Origin: Bacteroidales bacterium
Lineage (GTDB): Bacteria; Bacteroidota; Bacteroidia; Bacteroidales; G3-4614
Direction: 5' to 3'
DNA length: 64,000 bases
NCBI GenBank assembly: GCA_015061035.1
Contig: SUXK01000001.1
Location: 275,759-339,758 of the forward strand
Positions within the stretch are counted from its first letter, which is position 1; every line of letters starts with the position of its first letter. Made by a program: the position numbers and the translations under genes. The notes under the pieces were generated by a model. That model saw nothing but the letters and a program-made list of their open reading frames with translations. It made no database searches and was not told the DNA's origin. Shown here one piece after another: positions 1 to 10,427 of the stretch.

Positions 1-550
1 CTCCGTTCTCCTCCGAGAAGTCCATGTCGCTGAAGCCTTCAGTATCTAATTCATCGGGGTTGTAGCCATTTTCAATGCCGTAGTCATCTTCGTCTATATC
101 AATTGATGAAGTTGCTGCAAATTTTTTATCCATCTCCTCAATTGACATAACTTGTTTGGGAGCATTGCCTTTGGCTTTTGTACACAATGGGTCTAACAAA
201 TTTTTACCCAATTCAATCTCTCTCAACTCCATAAAGAACGAACGGTCAGCCATCATATCAAATACGAAAAGCGCGCGTTGGTGTTCCTCCTCAATCAATT
301 CACTCAATCTGGTATCTTCCATCAACCAAACATCTTCATCAGACGATGAGTCCATCTCAATAAGAGTAACCTCTTCTCTCTTTTCCCAGTTATCTTCGCA
401 GATAAAGAAAGAGGTTAGTTGGTCTTTTGTGTAATTTACCGATTCCAAAATTGCGTCATTTAACTCCAAGAATGTTGCTTCAGAGTCAATGCAAATTTCG
501 CGTGAAAAGGTTTCTACCTCATCTGAAAGTAATAAAAACTTGTATATCAT
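1..550 (-). CDS. pRiA4b ORF-3-like family protein (3' part cut by window edge)
   Basis: The reading frame starts at the ATG whose complement lies at 548-550 (MIYKFLLLSDEVETFSREI) and stays open for about 183 codons to the left edge, so the C-terminus is missing. The start MIYKFLL.SDEV.TFSR.I, followed by a stretch about an element 'LELNDAI' and 'SFFICEDNWEK', matches the general pattern of the plasmid pRiA4b ORF-3-like family (PF07929), which is common in Bacteroidales chromosomes. The family's biochemical role is unknown. The visible C-terminal half becomes very acidic (runs of Asp and Glu around residues 160-183). It has no signal peptide or membrane segment, so it is probably cytoplasmic. 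It is transcribed the same way as the lipid A genes, 100 bp from lpxA, but nothing links it functionally to them. The family assignment is from memory of the motif. Confidence 0.6.
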   Translation of the reverse strand, partial: MIYKFLLLSDEVETFSREICIDSEATFLELNDAILESVNYTKDQLTSFFICEDNWEKREEVTLIEMDSSSDEDVWLMEDTRLSELIEEEHQRALFVFDMMADRSFFMELREIELGKNLLDPLCTKAKGNAPKQVMSIEEMDKKFAATSSIDIDEDDYGIENGYNPDELDTEGFSDMDFSEENG

Positions 551-650
551 AAATATAAAATTTAATCTTCTTTCCTTCTTAATTCTAAGACAAAGTTATG
601 TAATACCTATTAAATAGACAATACATTTAATAAAAAAATATTCTTAATTT

Positions 651-1424
651 TTATTTCCCTTTGACAATACCTCTGTCAGAAGATTTTATGAATTCAACAA
701 TAACTCTTTTCTCTTCTGAGTCGGCTACTTCAGCCTCAATTTTATTCAAAGCCTCAGTGATGTTTAGTCCCGAATTAAACAGAATTCTATAAATATTTTG
801 AATTTCCTCTATTTGCTCTGCTGAAAAACCTCTACGTCTCAATCCAATTAGGTTTATACCAGCAAATACGGTAGGTATTCGTCCCACAACTGCGTATGGA
901 GGTACATCCTTGTTTATGTGGCTTCCTCCTTGAATCATTACATGAGAACCAATTTTAGAGAATTGGTGCATTAGAGTTCCTCCTCCAATTGTAGCAAAGT
1001 CATCAATCTCAACTTCTCCAGCAATTTGCGAAGCATTAGAAATAATTATATTGTTTTTTAAAATACAATCGTGAGCAATATGAGAGTATGCCATAATAAG
1101 ACAGTTGTTTCCAACAACAGTCTTTCCTCTTGATGCAGTACCTCTGTTAACGGTAACAAACTCTCTGATTGTTGTGTTATCTCCAATCTCTGCGGTACTA
1201 TACTCTCCTCTGAATTTAAGGTCTTGAGGCTCTCCTGCAATAATGGCACCTGAACATATATGACAATTCTTTCCAATACGAGAACCTTTTAATATGCATG
1301 CATTAGCATCAATTCTTGTACCATCACCAATTACAACGTCCTCTTCAATAGTTACAAAAGGACCAATAACAACATCTTTGCCTATTTGGGCATTTGGGTG
1401 TATCAAAGCAAGTGTTTGTTGCAT
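651..1424 (-). CDS. lpxA: Acyl-ACP--UDP-N-acetylglucosamine O-acyltransferase
   Basis: This is the first committed enzyme of lipid A synthesis. It transfers a 3-hydroxyacyl chain from ACP to the 3-OH of UDP-GlcNAc in the cytoplasm. The N-terminal 180 residues consist of isoleucine-rich hexapeptide repeats that form a left-handed beta helix. The motif AYSHIAHDC (about residues 112-120) carries the catalytic histidine, H118 here, equivalent to E. coli H125. The C-terminal helical region (FAGINLIGLRRRGFS) is typical, and 257 aa is a normal length. The gene lies 14 nt downstream of lpxC/fabZ, so the two are almost certainly co-transcribed in the order lpxD, lpxC/fabZ, lpxA. Nothing is unusual. 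Confidence 0.97.
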   Translation of the reverse strand: MQQTLALIHPNAQIGKDVVIGPFVTIEEDVVIGDGTRIDANACILKGSRIGKNCHICSGAIIAGEPQDLKFRGEYSTAEIGDNTTIREFVTVNRGTASRGKTVVGNNCLIMAYSHIAHDCILKNNIIISNASQIAGEVEIDDFATIGGGTLMHQFSKIGSHVMIQGGSHINKDVPPYAVVGRIPTVFAGINLIGLRRRGFSAEQIEEIQNIYRILFNSGLNITEALNKIEAEVADSEEKRVIVEFIKSSDRGIVKGK

Positions 1425-1438
1425 ATCTTATATATCTA

Positions 1439-2821
1439 TTATTTGTTTTTTACTATTTGAGCCAAAAATTCAGCCTCTGTTGCAATTTTATCTCCTACAA
1501 AAACATATCCCTTCATTGAAGCACAACCTCTTCTTAACTCTGTCATAAACGACACGTGGAATATGGCAGTATCTCCTGGAACAACTTTTTGTCTGAACTT
1601 AACATTGTTTATAGTCAAGAAATATGTCGAATATGCTTCAGGATCTTCAACGGTGTTTAGTACTAATAATCCACCAGTTTGAGCCATTGCCTCAACTAAT
1701 AGAACTCCGGGAACAACAGGCTCTTGAGGGAAGTGGCCTTGGAAGAAAGGCTCATTTGCAGTAAAGTTTTTAATACCTACAATTGCCTTCTCATCCATGT
1801 TGATGATTTTATCAACCAATAGCATAGGGTAGCGGTGAGGTAATAACTCTTTAATCTTGTTTACATCCATCAAAGGAGGATTGTTGGGATTGTAGTTAGG
1901 AGCCTGTATCTCTTGTTTTTTGATGTCTTTACGAATTGCTCTTGCAAGTTTGTTGTTTATTCCATGTCCTGAGCGAGTAGCAATAACTCTACCTTTGATA
2001 GGTCTGCCAATTAAAGCGAGGTCACCCATAAGGTCAAGAAGTTTATGTCTTGCAGGTTCGTTATCAAACACCAAAGGTTTGTTATTTATATAACCAAGTT
2101 CCAAAGAGTTTTTCTTTTGTGTTCCCATAAGGTCTGACAAACGATCCAACTCCTCTTGCGACATCTCTTGGTCATATATAACAATGGCGTTATCAAGGTC
2201 TCCTCCTTTAATTAACCCCGCCTTTAAAAGAGGTTCAATCTCTCTTACAAAAACAAAAGTTCTGCTTGCTGCAATCTCTTCTTTAAATTTTGCCATATCC
2301 TCAAGTGTGGCAAACTGATTACTCAAAACAGGTGAGTTAAAACTAATTAGAGTGTTGATGCTGAAGTTTTCATCTGGAAGAATGATAAGTGAAGCACCAC
2401 TCTCTTCATCTTTAACCTCTATTTTATTTTTAACTACATAAAAATCTTGCTCAGCATTTAACTCTTCAATTCCTACACGTTCAATCTCTTCGGCATAACG
2501 AATTGCGCTACCATCAAGAATAGGAAATTCAGGAGCGTTAACCTCTATTAAACAGTTGGTAATGCCGTATGCGTATAGTGCAGCCATACCATGTTCTATG
2601 GTGCTGACAGTTACATCGCCTTTTTTTACAACGGTACCGCGTTGTGTTTGACACACAGCCTCAGCAACTGCATCAATTATAGGCTCTCCTTCAATATCAA
2701 CACGTTTTATCTTGTATCCGAAGTTTTCGGGAGCAGGGTTAAAAGTTACAGTAATGTCAAGTCCTGTATGTAAACCCTTGCCACTTAACGAGAAACTCTC
2801 TTTTAAACTTTTTTGTTTCAT
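1439..2821 (-). CDS. lpxC/fabZ: Bifunctional UDP-3-O-acyl-GlcNAc deacetylase / 3-hydroxyacyl-ACP dehydratase
   Basis: This single polypeptide of 460 aa joins LpxC (about residues 1-305) to FabZ (about 315-460), an arrangement characteristic of Bacteroidota. The LpxC half removes the N-acetyl group in the committed step of lipid A synthesis. Its zinc ligands are visible as H77 ([10 protein letters not shown]) and H259/D263 (HKLLDLMGD). The FabZ half dehydrates 3-hydroxyacyl-ACP in fatty acid elongation. Its catalytic pair is H363 (QGHFP) and E377 (LVEAMAQ). The start was placed at [20 protein letters not shown] because LpxC proteins begin there; an upstream in-frame ATG would add 14 residues without family support. 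Fusion ties membrane phospholipid and lipid A supply together. The gene sits between lpxD and lpxA. Confidence 0.96.
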   Translation of the reverse strand: MKQKSLKESFSLSGKGLHTGLDITVTFNPAPENFGYKIKRVDIEGEPIIDAVAEAVCQTQRGTVVKKGDVTVSTIEHGMAALYAYGITNCLIEVNAPEFPILDGSAIRYAEEIERVGIEELNAEQDFYVVKNKIEVKDEESGASLIILPDENFSINTLISFNSPVLSNQFATLEDMAKFKEEIAASRTFVFVREIEPLLKAGLIKGGDLDNAIVIYDQEMSQEELDRLSDLMGTQKKNSLELGYINNKPLVFDNEPARHKLLDLMGDLALIGRPIKGRVIATRSGHGINNKLARAIRKDIKKQEIQAPNYNPNNPPLMDVNKIKELLPHRYPMLLVDKIINMDEKAIVGIKNFTANEPFFQGHFPQEPVVPGVLLVEAMAQTGGLLVLNTVEDPEAYSTYFLTINNVKFRQKVVPGDTAIFHVSFMTELRRGCASMKGYVFVGDKIATEAEFLAQIVKNK

Positions 2822-2951
2822 AGTTTTAAATTTTGTGATAAACACCTCTGCAAATAAACTCAAATATTTTTTACAAAAAAAGTTTTTTCTAAAAAAATAT
2901 ATGAAAAGATTAAATCTTTTTTAAGGTGTTTGTTTTTTTGATTATTATATC

Positions 2952-3998
2952 TTACTTATCAGATATTTGTGATTTAAGGTGTTCTATCTCTTTTTGTAAC
3001 TCTTTTATAGTTGCATTAATTTCGGGTAAACGTTTTGTTAATACCACTTGTCGGGCAAACTCTTTAGCAGGAACAGCAGGGTAACCTAATAGATTTGAAT
3101 TTGATTCAACACTGTTTGGAATACCTGATTGCGCTCCAATATTAACTCTATCTCCAATGGTTATGTGTCCAGCAAATCCTACTTGTCCGCCAATCATACA
3201 TTGTTTGCCTACTTTAGTTGAACCAGCAACACCAACTTGTGCCGCCATAACAGTACTTTCGCCAATCTCAACATTGTGAGCAACCTGAATAAGATTATCC
3301 AATTTTGCACCTCTTCTTATAATAGTAGAACCCATTGTTGCTCTATCTATTGTAGTGTTTGCCCCAATCTCAACATTATCTTCCACAACAACGTTGCCTA
3401 TTTGAGCAATCTTCATGTATTCTCCATTTTGTGGAGCAAAGCCAAACCCGTCGCTACCAATAACGCAACCAGCGTGTATTATAACGTTGTTTCCAATTTC
3501 GCAGTTGTGGTAAATCTTAACCCCGGGATATATAATACAATTTGTTCCAATTTTTACATTATCACCAATGTAGCATTGAGGATAAATTTTGCTATTGCTG
3601 CCAACTGAAGCATTGTTTGATATGTAAGAGAATGCACCTATGTAAAGATTTTCTCCAAGGGTTGCACTATCTGCAACAAAAACATTCTCTTCAATACCGC
3701 TCTTTTGGGGTCGGGTTGCTTGATCAACCATATTTAATAAAAGAGCCAGACATGCATATGGGTCATCAACCTTAATGAGAGTTGTCTTGACCTCTTGCTC
3801 TGGAATAAAATCTCTTCTGACTAAAACTGCACTTGCTTCGGTAGTGTAAATGCAGTGTGTGTATTTGCTATTTGCAAGAAACGACAAAGTCCCAGCTTTG
3901 CCATCATCTATTTTTGAAAGGTTGTTTACTTTAATAGAGGCATCGCCAACAATTTCTCCATGTAGGAACGATGCAATTTGTTCAACTGAAAATTCCAT
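2952..3998 (-). CDS. lpxD: UDP-3-O-(3-hydroxyacyl)glucosamine N-acyltransferase
   Basis: This enzyme adds the N-linked 3-hydroxyacyl chain in the third step of lipid A synthesis. The N-terminal uridine-binding domain (about residues 1-100) is followed by hexapeptide repeats. The signature GSDGFGFAP is at 181-189, and the catalytic histidine is H241 in [10 protein letters not shown] short C-terminal coiled coil ([13 protein letters not shown]) is typical for the family, as is the length of 348 aa. It is the first gene of the minus-strand lpxD-lpxC/fabZ-lpxA group, with 130 nt between its stop and the lpxC/fabZ start. A Bacteroidota-type promoter candidate lies just upstream. Confidence 0.97.
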   Translation of the reverse strand: MEFSVEQIASFLHGEIVGDASIKVNNLSKIDDGKAGTLSFLANSKYTHCIYTTEASAVLVRRDFIPEQEVKTTLIKVDDPYACLALLLNMVDQATRPQKSGIEENVFVADSATLGENLYIGAFSYISNNASVGSNSKIYPQCYIGDNVKIGTNCIIYPGVKIYHNCEIGNNVIIHAGCVIGSDGFGFAPQNGEYMKIAQIGNVVVEDNVEIGANTTIDRATMGSTIIRRGAKLDNLIQVAHNVEIGESTVMAAQVGVAGSTKVGKQCMIGGQVGFAGHITIGDRVNIGAQSGIPNSVESNSNLLGYPAVPAKEFARQVVLTKRLPEINATIKELQKEIEHLKSQISDK

Positions 3999-4028
3999 AA
4001 TAAATATTTTATGTAAAACCTCGTATTA

Positions 4029-4058
4029 TTAAAGGTAAAAATAATTATATTTCTGCAA
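4029..4058 (-). promoter_or_regulatory. Candidate promoter of the lpx operon
   Basis: On the minus strand the sequence reads TTTG, 18 nt, TACCTTTA. This is one base and one or two spacing positions away from the Bacteroidota vegetative consensus (TTTG, 19-21 nt, TAnnTTTG). It lies about 30 nt before the lpxD start codon. Confidence 0.5.
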
Positions 4059-4149
4059 ATTTCGTAAAAAAATTTTATATACTCCAATATTATTATACAC
4101 TAAATTTGCCAATGTGAGAATAAATTGCCTGTTTTTCAGAAAAACTATC

Positions 4150-4257
4150 CAAAATCAGAACATGTTTGAGTCTGTAAAATTATAGTTGTATGTTATTTTA
4201 TTTAGTAGATTAACAAAAATAATTTAACAATTTAACATTTGTTATGTTCTGATTTTG
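4150..4257. repeat. Perfect 14-bp inverted repeat between lpxD and the propeller operon
   Basis: CAAAATCAGAACAT at 4150-4163 is the exact reverse complement of 4244-4257, with 80 nt between the arms. It lies in the divergent intergenic region, about 80 nt before the first propeller gene. The role is unknown; it could form a large stem-loop in the leader or be a binding site pair. No transposase is associated. Apart from this and the lpx promoter, I see nothing else in the 337-nt gap. Confidence 0.5.
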
Positions 4258-4335
4258 TGTGTATAAATATATAATGTATTATAATTGCAAAAGTTTTTTT
4301 TAATTTTATGATTAACTGATAATACTCCATAAAAA

Positions 4336-7300
4336 ATGAAAAAATTGACAACTCTATTTCTATTATTCTTGATGTTAATGTTACAGAGTGTGGCAAATGC
4401 AACGGGAAAATTTTATGACCCATATATGCCCGAACCCTTACCAGAAAATGCACCTGAATGGATGAAAGCCATTGCCGAAAATCCATCGGGAGTAAACTTC
4501 TACGAAATGCAAGAAAAATATCAAGAGTGGACTGCAGGAGATGTTGATGTTCGTGTAAGAATAGTGGAGAATAAACAAGTTGTAAACTTTTACAGAAGAT
4601 GGATGAGTGCATATCGCGGTTATGTCTCTTCTGATGGAACAATTAAACTTCCCACAATGGCAGAGTATAAAGCATATGTTGATGCAATAAACTCTTCTTC
4701 AAAGGCAACAAAAAACCTATTAAAGAGTGAATTACAACAACCCATCTGGCGAAATATAGGACCAAATAAAACTTATACCAATAAAAATGGAGAGTTAAAA
4801 CAAAAAGACTCTCAAGTATGTGTTTATCGTATAGCCGTAAGTATGACCGATAGTGCAACACTATATTGTGGAACTGAGAGTGGTGTTGTATTTAAAACAA
4901 CTGACAAAGGAGAAACATGGCAACCATGTGCGCCTCAACACTATTTTGGAGGTCCAATCTTTAGTATAGCCATTGACCCTGTTGATAAAAATATAGTTTA
5001 TGTTGGCGGAGGTCCATGGCTGTGGAAAACAATTGACGGAGGGGAGAGTTGGACTCGTTGTAAAGATATTGATAGCAGAGTAAACTCAATAAAAATAAGC
5101 CCTAATAATAGACAAAAAATAACACTTGCCGTAGGAGATAGAGATAATACTCAGGGTAATGGATTCTATATCTCAGATGATGGCGGAGAAAATTTTTATT
5201 GCACATTACAGGGAGTATGTTTTGACCACGAACTACAACCTCGCAATCCAAATAGGATATATTTAATAAAAAGAGATTATCCTGGTGTATGGGCATCATT
5301 CTATTATTCAACCGATGGTGGATATAGTTGGAATAAGTCTCCTTTACATTCAAGTTTTACAATATGCGGTAGATTGGCTGTCAGTGAAGCAGAGGGTGGA
5401 GAAGATTATGTATATGCACTTGTTACATCTGATATATATGGATATGATAGCGGTCCAATAGGAGGGAAAGGCGAACCTGCAATTCTTGTGTCAAAAGATG
5501 CAGGATTAACATGGGAAGACAAAACTATATATGATGGTTGGGGTACATTCTCTCCAGTTATGGATACTTCAGGCGGACAAGGATATTTTGATATGATGGT
5601 TGGGGCATCGGCAAGTGATCCCAAATTAGTTCTGTTTGGTTTAACATCTTTATATCGTTCCACAGAAGAGGGTAAAACCGATTTTAGAGATGGAGGTATA
5701 GGCGGTTATCAACGATCTGATTGGATGCATTGTGACATTCAAGATATAGCCGTACATCCATGTGGCGATACGTGGATATGTAACGATGGAGGTATAAAAT
5801 ATTCATCTGATTTCTTTGAAACAAAAGGGGAGGACAGATATTTCGGAATATACGCTTCAGATTATCAAGGTCTTGGAGTGGGATGGAATGAAGATGTAAT
5901 GGCGGCAGGACGTTGGCATAATGGCGATGTAGTTCACGCAAAGAGTTATGGCGAAGGAAACTCGCTACATGTGGGGGGCGTTGAAATAGCAACAGGTTAT
6001 GTAATGTTGAGTAATCCATGGAAGGTATATTTTACCGATGCAGGAACAAGAGTAGTATCACCAACAATGGGCGGCGTAATTGAGGATGATTATAAAACGT
6101 GGTTTTCAGAAATAAAGCCCTATGAGGCATTGCGAATAAATGGTAAAATTGCAACCGATCCAAGATATGCCCTGAAAGTTTTTATTCAAGATATGACAAA
6201 TCCCTATGAAGGATATTTGTCAAGGGATGAGGGAGCATCGTTTGAAAAAGTATTTGATAGTGAAGGTGAAAATTTTTACGATTATGAGTATGCTCGTAGT
6301 AATCCCAATAGAGTATATATAATAGGAGATTGGCATATGTGGCGTTCCGATGATGGTGGGGTAACATTTAATCAACTATTATCCCAACCATTCCCAGAAC
6401 TTAATATGTACACATATTTTACAAAAGTTGTAGTTGATCCTAATGATGCTGACCACATATTGGCAATATGCTGTAATTATACGGGAAAAGTAGTAGAGAG
6501 TTTCAACGGAGGAGAGAGTTGGCAACAATATAACCTTGCAAACCTGTCAGACAAAAAAGTACATCAAATAATACTTGTAGGAGATGAGTATGAGAGTACA
6601 TATGTAACTTCTTATGAAGGAGCAACCGTCTGGTTTAAAGATAATACAATGACCAATTTTATAGATTATTCAACAGGGTTGCCGCCCGGAGCAAGAATTT
6701 CAAAAGTGGTGCCATTCTATAAAGACGCCGTTTTGCGTATGGCAACCGATCAAGGACTATGGGAAGCACCACTCTATCATCAAGAGTTTAAGGCGGTACC
6801 ACAACCAATTGCATTGAATCTTGGCAGTGGTGACTTAACATTAACACCTCAAAAACAAGTTCAATTTGATAGTTATAGTATTGTAAAACAAGATGAAAGT
6901 ACAAGATGGCAATGGAGTTTCTCTCCGCAACCACAGTGGGTGAGTGATGCAACAATACGTAATCCTAAAGTAATATTTGGCAAAGGCGGAAGTTATGATG
7001 TAACTCTTACGATAACAAACTCGGCAGGAACATCAACACGCACAATAAAAGATATGATTGTTATAGACTCTCCCGACTCAGTTGAGGAGAACGAGTTGTT
7101 GGGAGAGGTAGGAGTTTTGAATCCAGTTGTAGTAAACGGAGAGAGTTTACAGTTTGTGACATCAGGATTGAGAGAAGCCTCTATAATAACAATTCACAAC
7201 ACAAAAGGTCAACTAATGCACACACAACAAGTGGAGGCAGAAGAGGGCAGAGTAGAGATAGAACTCCCCAATCTGTCAGCAGGAGTATATATATATTCAA

Positions 7301-7347
7301 TAAAAACAGCAACTCAAAAATTCTTTGGAAAATTTGTAAAAAAATAG
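4336..7347 (+). CDS. Secreted BNR/sortilin-like beta-propeller protein with PKD domain and T9SS sorting domain
   Basis: The signal peptide MKKLTTLFLLFLMLMLQSVANA is followed by a mature protein with many BNR/Asp-box-type turns: S.V.FKTTDKGETW, W.WKTIDGGESW, YYSTDGGYSW, MWRSDDGGVTF and FNGGESWQQY. These indicate one or two multi-bladed propellers of the VPS10/sortilin or sialidase-like fold (about residues 140-800). A PKD-like domain follows (about 860-920, ending SYDVTLTITNSAGTST). The last 80 residues form a type A C-terminal sorting domain (LSAGVYIYSIKTATQKFFGKFVKK), so the product should be exported and attached to the cell surface by the Type IX system. No catalytic residues can be named, and asp-boxes alone do not prove a glycosidase. 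It is the first gene of a three-gene operon with a paralogue and a TonB-dependent receptor. Confidence 0.8.
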   Translation: MKKLTTLFLLFLMLMLQSVANATGKFYDPYMPEPLPENAPEWMKAIAENPSGVNFYEMQEKYQEWTAGDVDVRVRIVENKQVVNFYRRWMSAYRGYVSSDGTIKLPTMAEYKAYVDAINSSSKATKNLLKSELQQPIWRNIGPNKTYTNKNGELKQKDSQVCVYRIAVSMTDSATLYCGTESGVVFKTTDKGETWQPCAPQHYFGGPIFSIAIDPVDKNIVYVGGGPWLWKTIDGGESWTRCKDIDSRVNSIKISPNNRQKITLAVGDRDNTQGNGFYISDDGGENFYCTLQGVCFDHELQPRNPNRIYLIKRDYPGVWASFYYSTDGGYSWNKSPLHSSFTICGRLAVSEAEGGEDYVYALVTSDIYGYDSGPIGGKGEPAILVSKDAGLTWEDKTIYDGWGTFSPVMDTSGGQGYFDMMVGASASDPKLVLFGLTSLYRSTEEGKTDFRDGGIGGYQRSDWMHCDIQDIAVHPCGDTWICNDGGIKYSSDFFETKGEDRYFGIYASDYQGLGVGWNEDVMAAGRWHNGDVVHAKSYGEGNSLHVGGVEIATGYVMLSNPWKVYFTDAGTRVVSPTMGGVIEDDYKTWFSEIKPYEALRINGKIATDPRYALKVFIQDMTNPYEGYLSRDEGASFEKVFDSEGENFYDYEYARSNPNRVYIIGDWHMWRSDDGGVTFNQLLSQPFPELNMYTYFTKVVVDPNDADHILAICCNYTGKVVESFNGGESWQQYNLANLSDKKVHQIILVGDEYESTYVTSYEGATVWFKDNTMTNFIDYSTGLPPGARISKVVPFYKDAVLRMATDQGLWEAPLYHQEFKAVPQPIALNLGSGDLTLTPQKQVQFDSYSIVKQDESTRWQWSFSPQPQWVSDATIRNPKVIFGKGGSYDVTLTITNSAGTSTRTIKDMIVIDSPDSVEENELLGEVGVLNPVVVNGESLQFVTSGLREASIITIHNTKGQLMHTQQVEAEEGRVEIELPNLSAGVYIYSIKTATQKFFGKFVKK

Positions 7348-7351
7348 AAAT

Positions 7352-10300
7352 ATGAAGATCAAAAGTTTAATATCATTACTGCTTTTTGCTACAATAAGTT
7401 TGAATATTTCAGCAGAGCAAAAAAGTGATGTAGAGAAATACTATACACCGTATATTCTTGATTATCTGCCATCGGGTTCTCCTGCATGGATGGCAAAACT
7501 TGCAAAACCACAGGGACTGAACTATTATGCAATGCTTGATAGTTTTACACTCTATTTACGTAATAATCCCGATGCTCGAAAAAAAACGCCCCAAACAAAG
7601 CAGGTGGTAAATCACTTCCGCCGTTTTCAGGATGCGTATGTAAACTTTGTTGATAAAGAGGGAATAATCAGATTGCCCAAAGTAGAGCAATACCGAAAAG
7701 AGATAGCAGATATAAATAGAATTGTCTCACGAGACAACTTGTTAAAATCAACATCAGATGAGAAACAATCTGGCGACAAATGGAAGGTAATATCACCATT
7801 CATAACATATGATATTGAAACAAAAGAGATCTCTCCAGCACAAACAAATATTCAACGCTTAGCGGCATCACGTTCAAATCCCAATATCCTTTATTGTGGT
7901 TCAGAAACAGGATTGATATTCAAAACAATTGATAAAGGCAAAAATTGGATTCCATGTAATGGTGGCGAGTGGTTATCGGGCGAGATAACAGCAGTAGATA
8001 TAAGTCACTCAGATCCAAATAAAGTTGTTGTTGGAGCGGGAGGAGCATTTTGGAAAACAACCGATGGTGGTGTAGTTTGGAGCAACATAACACCCGATCC
8101 AAATAATTATAGCCGTTCAAGTGTGATACAATTCAATCCTGCCAATGATAATATAATTTTGGCAGGGACACGAACAAATCTATATCGTTCAACTGACGGT
8201 GGAAATTCGTGGAGTCTTGTATTAAATGGAATGGCATTTGATGTGAAGCACTCACTTCAGAATTCCAATATATGCTATGCTGCTGTAAAGCAAAACAGTA
8301 CAGTAGTATTCTACAAAAGTAGTGATGCTGGAGCAAGTTGGACTCAATTAACGGTTACAGACAAACCGTTAATAAGCGCTCGTATAGGATTAAGCGAAGC
8401 ACCAACAGGAGCCGATTATGTATATCTTTGGGCTTGCCGTATTGATAGTTATACACAATACGATGAACTATATTTAAGTGGTTCACCTCTAATATTCAAG
8501 AGTACCGATGCGGGAATGTCATTTGTTGAATACGATCCAGTTAGTCAAATGGAGGCTGCCGATAAACATGGAGGACAAGGATACTACGATATGGTGTGTG
8601 TAGCATCGGCAACCGATCCCGAAACAGTTCTATTTGGAATAATACAACTATATCGGTCAACAGATGGCGGAAAAACTATTGAGAATATTGGAGGGTATTA
8701 CGGAAATCCAAATAAGGCAAACTTTGATTTGCACTGCGACCAACAATCTATCCAAACAAATGGAGCAGGAGATACTTGGTTGTCAACTGACGGAGGAATA
8801 ATATATAGTAACGACTTTTTTGAGTGGCATGCCGAAGGTCGTTTTAATGGCATATACGCATCTGAAATGTGGGGATTTGATCAGGGCTGGAATGAAGATG
8901 TTATGGTTGGCGGGAGAAACCACAATGGAAATATGTCTCAAATGGATCAATACAATGGAGTAACCATATCAATGCGAGGTTCAGAGAGAGCAACAGGATA
9001 TGTATTCCTCTCTAATCCAAGAAAAGTTTTTTACTCTGATGCAAGTGGCGCTGTTATACTTCCTGAAGATTGGAATGACAATTTTGAAACACTATACGAA
9101 TTTTGGATATATCCCAAAGAGTCTGCACAGCATGGAATAGGATTTGAATTTGATCCTCGATATGCAGGATGTTTTTATGTAGTAAAAAGTTCTTCATTTT
9201 GGGAAGAAGAATATAAAGTATTATGGAGAACAACCAATGATGGACTTTCTTTTTCAGAGGTATATACATTTGATGAGCCAATAAGTTCGGTTACCATATC
9301 ACGTTCTAATCCCGATAAAATAGTTGTTGGAACACATGGCTGTATGTATTTCTCAACAGATATGGGTAATACCTTTAAAAAATATGACTTACCCGAAGAG
9401 ATGACATATACCATAAACTACAAAGTAGCAATACATCCTAAAAATGAGAATGAGATATGGGTAAGTGACAATAATCCTGGAGGAATGTGGGTTACCAAGG
9501 ATAATGGTGTAACGTGGGAAAAGTATGATGAAGGGCTTACCTTTGCCTCTTGGGATAATACCATAGCAACACATCAGATAGGCCGATTCTTCCTTACAGG
9601 AAATGAGAAGAATGCGGTATATGCAGTTGCCTTTACTATGGGATACTTGAACGAAAGATATACCACACCACGAGGAAGGCTTATATATCGGGATGATACC
9701 ACCAATGGCTGGATTGATTTACACGAAGGATTACCTAAGGTAATGGTTTTAAATCGCTTGTTACCATTCTACAAAGAGGGAGTTGTACGATTAGCAACCA
9801 ATAATGGTATATGGGAGAGAGATTTAGTTGATAAAGATTTTGCTCCAATTGCACAACCACTGTTACTAAATGTAGGATCGGGAGATAATACCTCATCAAC
9901 ATATCCGCAAGAGATACAACTTGAGAGTTATAGTATAGTAAATCAAACCAACGCCGAGTGGAAATGGGATATATACCCAGAGCCTCTGTATATAAGTTCA
10001 AAAACAGAGCGTAATCCCATAATGCGAATAGAACCTGATCAAACTTACGATATATCACTAACAGTAACCACAGCCGAAGGAACTGATACAAAAACAATTA
10101 AATCTATGATAAAAGGTTCAAAACCAGTCCCTGAAGGAAGCGGAACAGAGGATGCGTATATTGCCTCTCATGATTTGAAACTAATATCAGGCAATAGTGT
10201 TGATAGAGGAGAAGAGTTTATATTCCAGTTGAACAATATTGAAAAAATTAATATTGAGATATATTCTTCAAACGGAAAGATGATGGCTGCCAAAACAGGT

Positions 10301-10411
10301 TCATCAACAATAAATATTCCAACAACAATGTTCTCAGCGGGAGTATATTACTATATGGCCGTAGATAATAAAGGATATAAATACACAGGAAAACTAATTG
10401 TAAAAAATTAG
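7352..10411 (+). CDS. Paralogous secreted BNR/sortilin-like propeller protein with T9SS sorting domain
   Basis: This is a paralogue of the preceding gene, starting 4 nt after its stop. It has a signal peptide (MKIKSLISLLLFATISLNISA) and the same early region (LPSGSPAWMAKLAKPQGLNYYAM against LPENAPEWMKAIAENPSGVNFYEM). Asp-box repeats are seen in GLIFKTIDKGKNW, FWKTTDGGVVW, LYRSTDGGNSW, YKSSDAGASW and YRSTDGGKT. A PKD-like stretch (YDISLTVTTAEGTDT) and a type A sorting domain (FSAGVYYYMAVDNKGYKYTGKLIVKN) follow. The shared GGQGYYDM and DTW..TDGGI motifs suggest an old tandem duplication. It is expected on the cell surface or outside the cell. The substrate is unknown; the adjacent TonB receptor suggests ligand capture at the surface. 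Confidence 0.8.
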   Translation: MKIKSLISLLLFATISLNISAEQKSDVEKYYTPYILDYLPSGSPAWMAKLAKPQGLNYYAMLDSFTLYLRNNPDARKKTPQTKQVVNHFRRFQDAYVNFVDKEGIIRLPKVEQYRKEIADINRIVSRDNLLKSTSDEKQSGDKWKVISPFITYDIETKEISPAQTNIQRLAASRSNPNILYCGSETGLIFKTIDKGKNWIPCNGGEWLSGEITAVDISHSDPNKVVVGAGGAFWKTTDGGVVWSNITPDPNNYSRSSVIQFNPANDNIILAGTRTNLYRSTDGGNSWSLVLNGMAFDVKHSLQNSNICYAAVKQNSTVVFYKSSDAGASWTQLTVTDKPLISARIGLSEAPTGADYVYLWACRIDSYTQYDELYLSGSPLIFKSTDAGMSFVEYDPVSQMEAADKHGGQGYYDMVCVASATDPETVLFGIIQLYRSTDGGKTIENIGGYYGNPNKANFDLHCDQQSIQTNGAGDTWLSTDGGIIYSNDFFEWHAEGRFNGIYASEMWGFDQGWNEDVMVGGRNHNGNMSQMDQYNGVTISMRGSERATGYVFLSNPRKVFYSDASGAVILPEDWNDNFETLYEFWIYPKESAQHGIGFEFDPRYAGCFYVVKSSSFWEEEYKVLWRTTNDGLSFSEVYTFDEPISSVTISRSNPDKIVVGTHGCMYFSTDMGNTFKKYDLPEEMTYTINYKVAIHPKNENEIWVSDNNPGGMWVTKDNGVTWEKYDEGLTFASWDNTIATHQIGRFFLTGNEKNAVYAVAFTMGYLNERYTTPRGRLIYRDDTTNGWIDLHEGLPKVMVLNRLLPFYKEGVVRLATNNGIWERDLVDKDFAPIAQPLLLNVGSGDNTSSTYPQEIQLESYSIVNQTNAEWKWDIYPEPLYISSKTERNPIMRIEPDQTYDISLTVTTAEGTDTKTIKSMIKGSKPVPEGSGTEDAYIASHDLKLISGNSVDRGEEFIFQLNNIEKINIEIYSSNGKMMAAKTGSSTINIPTTMFSAGVYYYMAVDNKGYKYTGKLIVKN

Positions 10412-10427
10412 ACCTTCTCATATACAG

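Noticed and set aside
4336..10411. Calling the two propeller proteins sialidases
   Set aside because: Asp-box repeats are shared by many propeller families; the arginine triad and FRIP motif of sialidases were not recognised.
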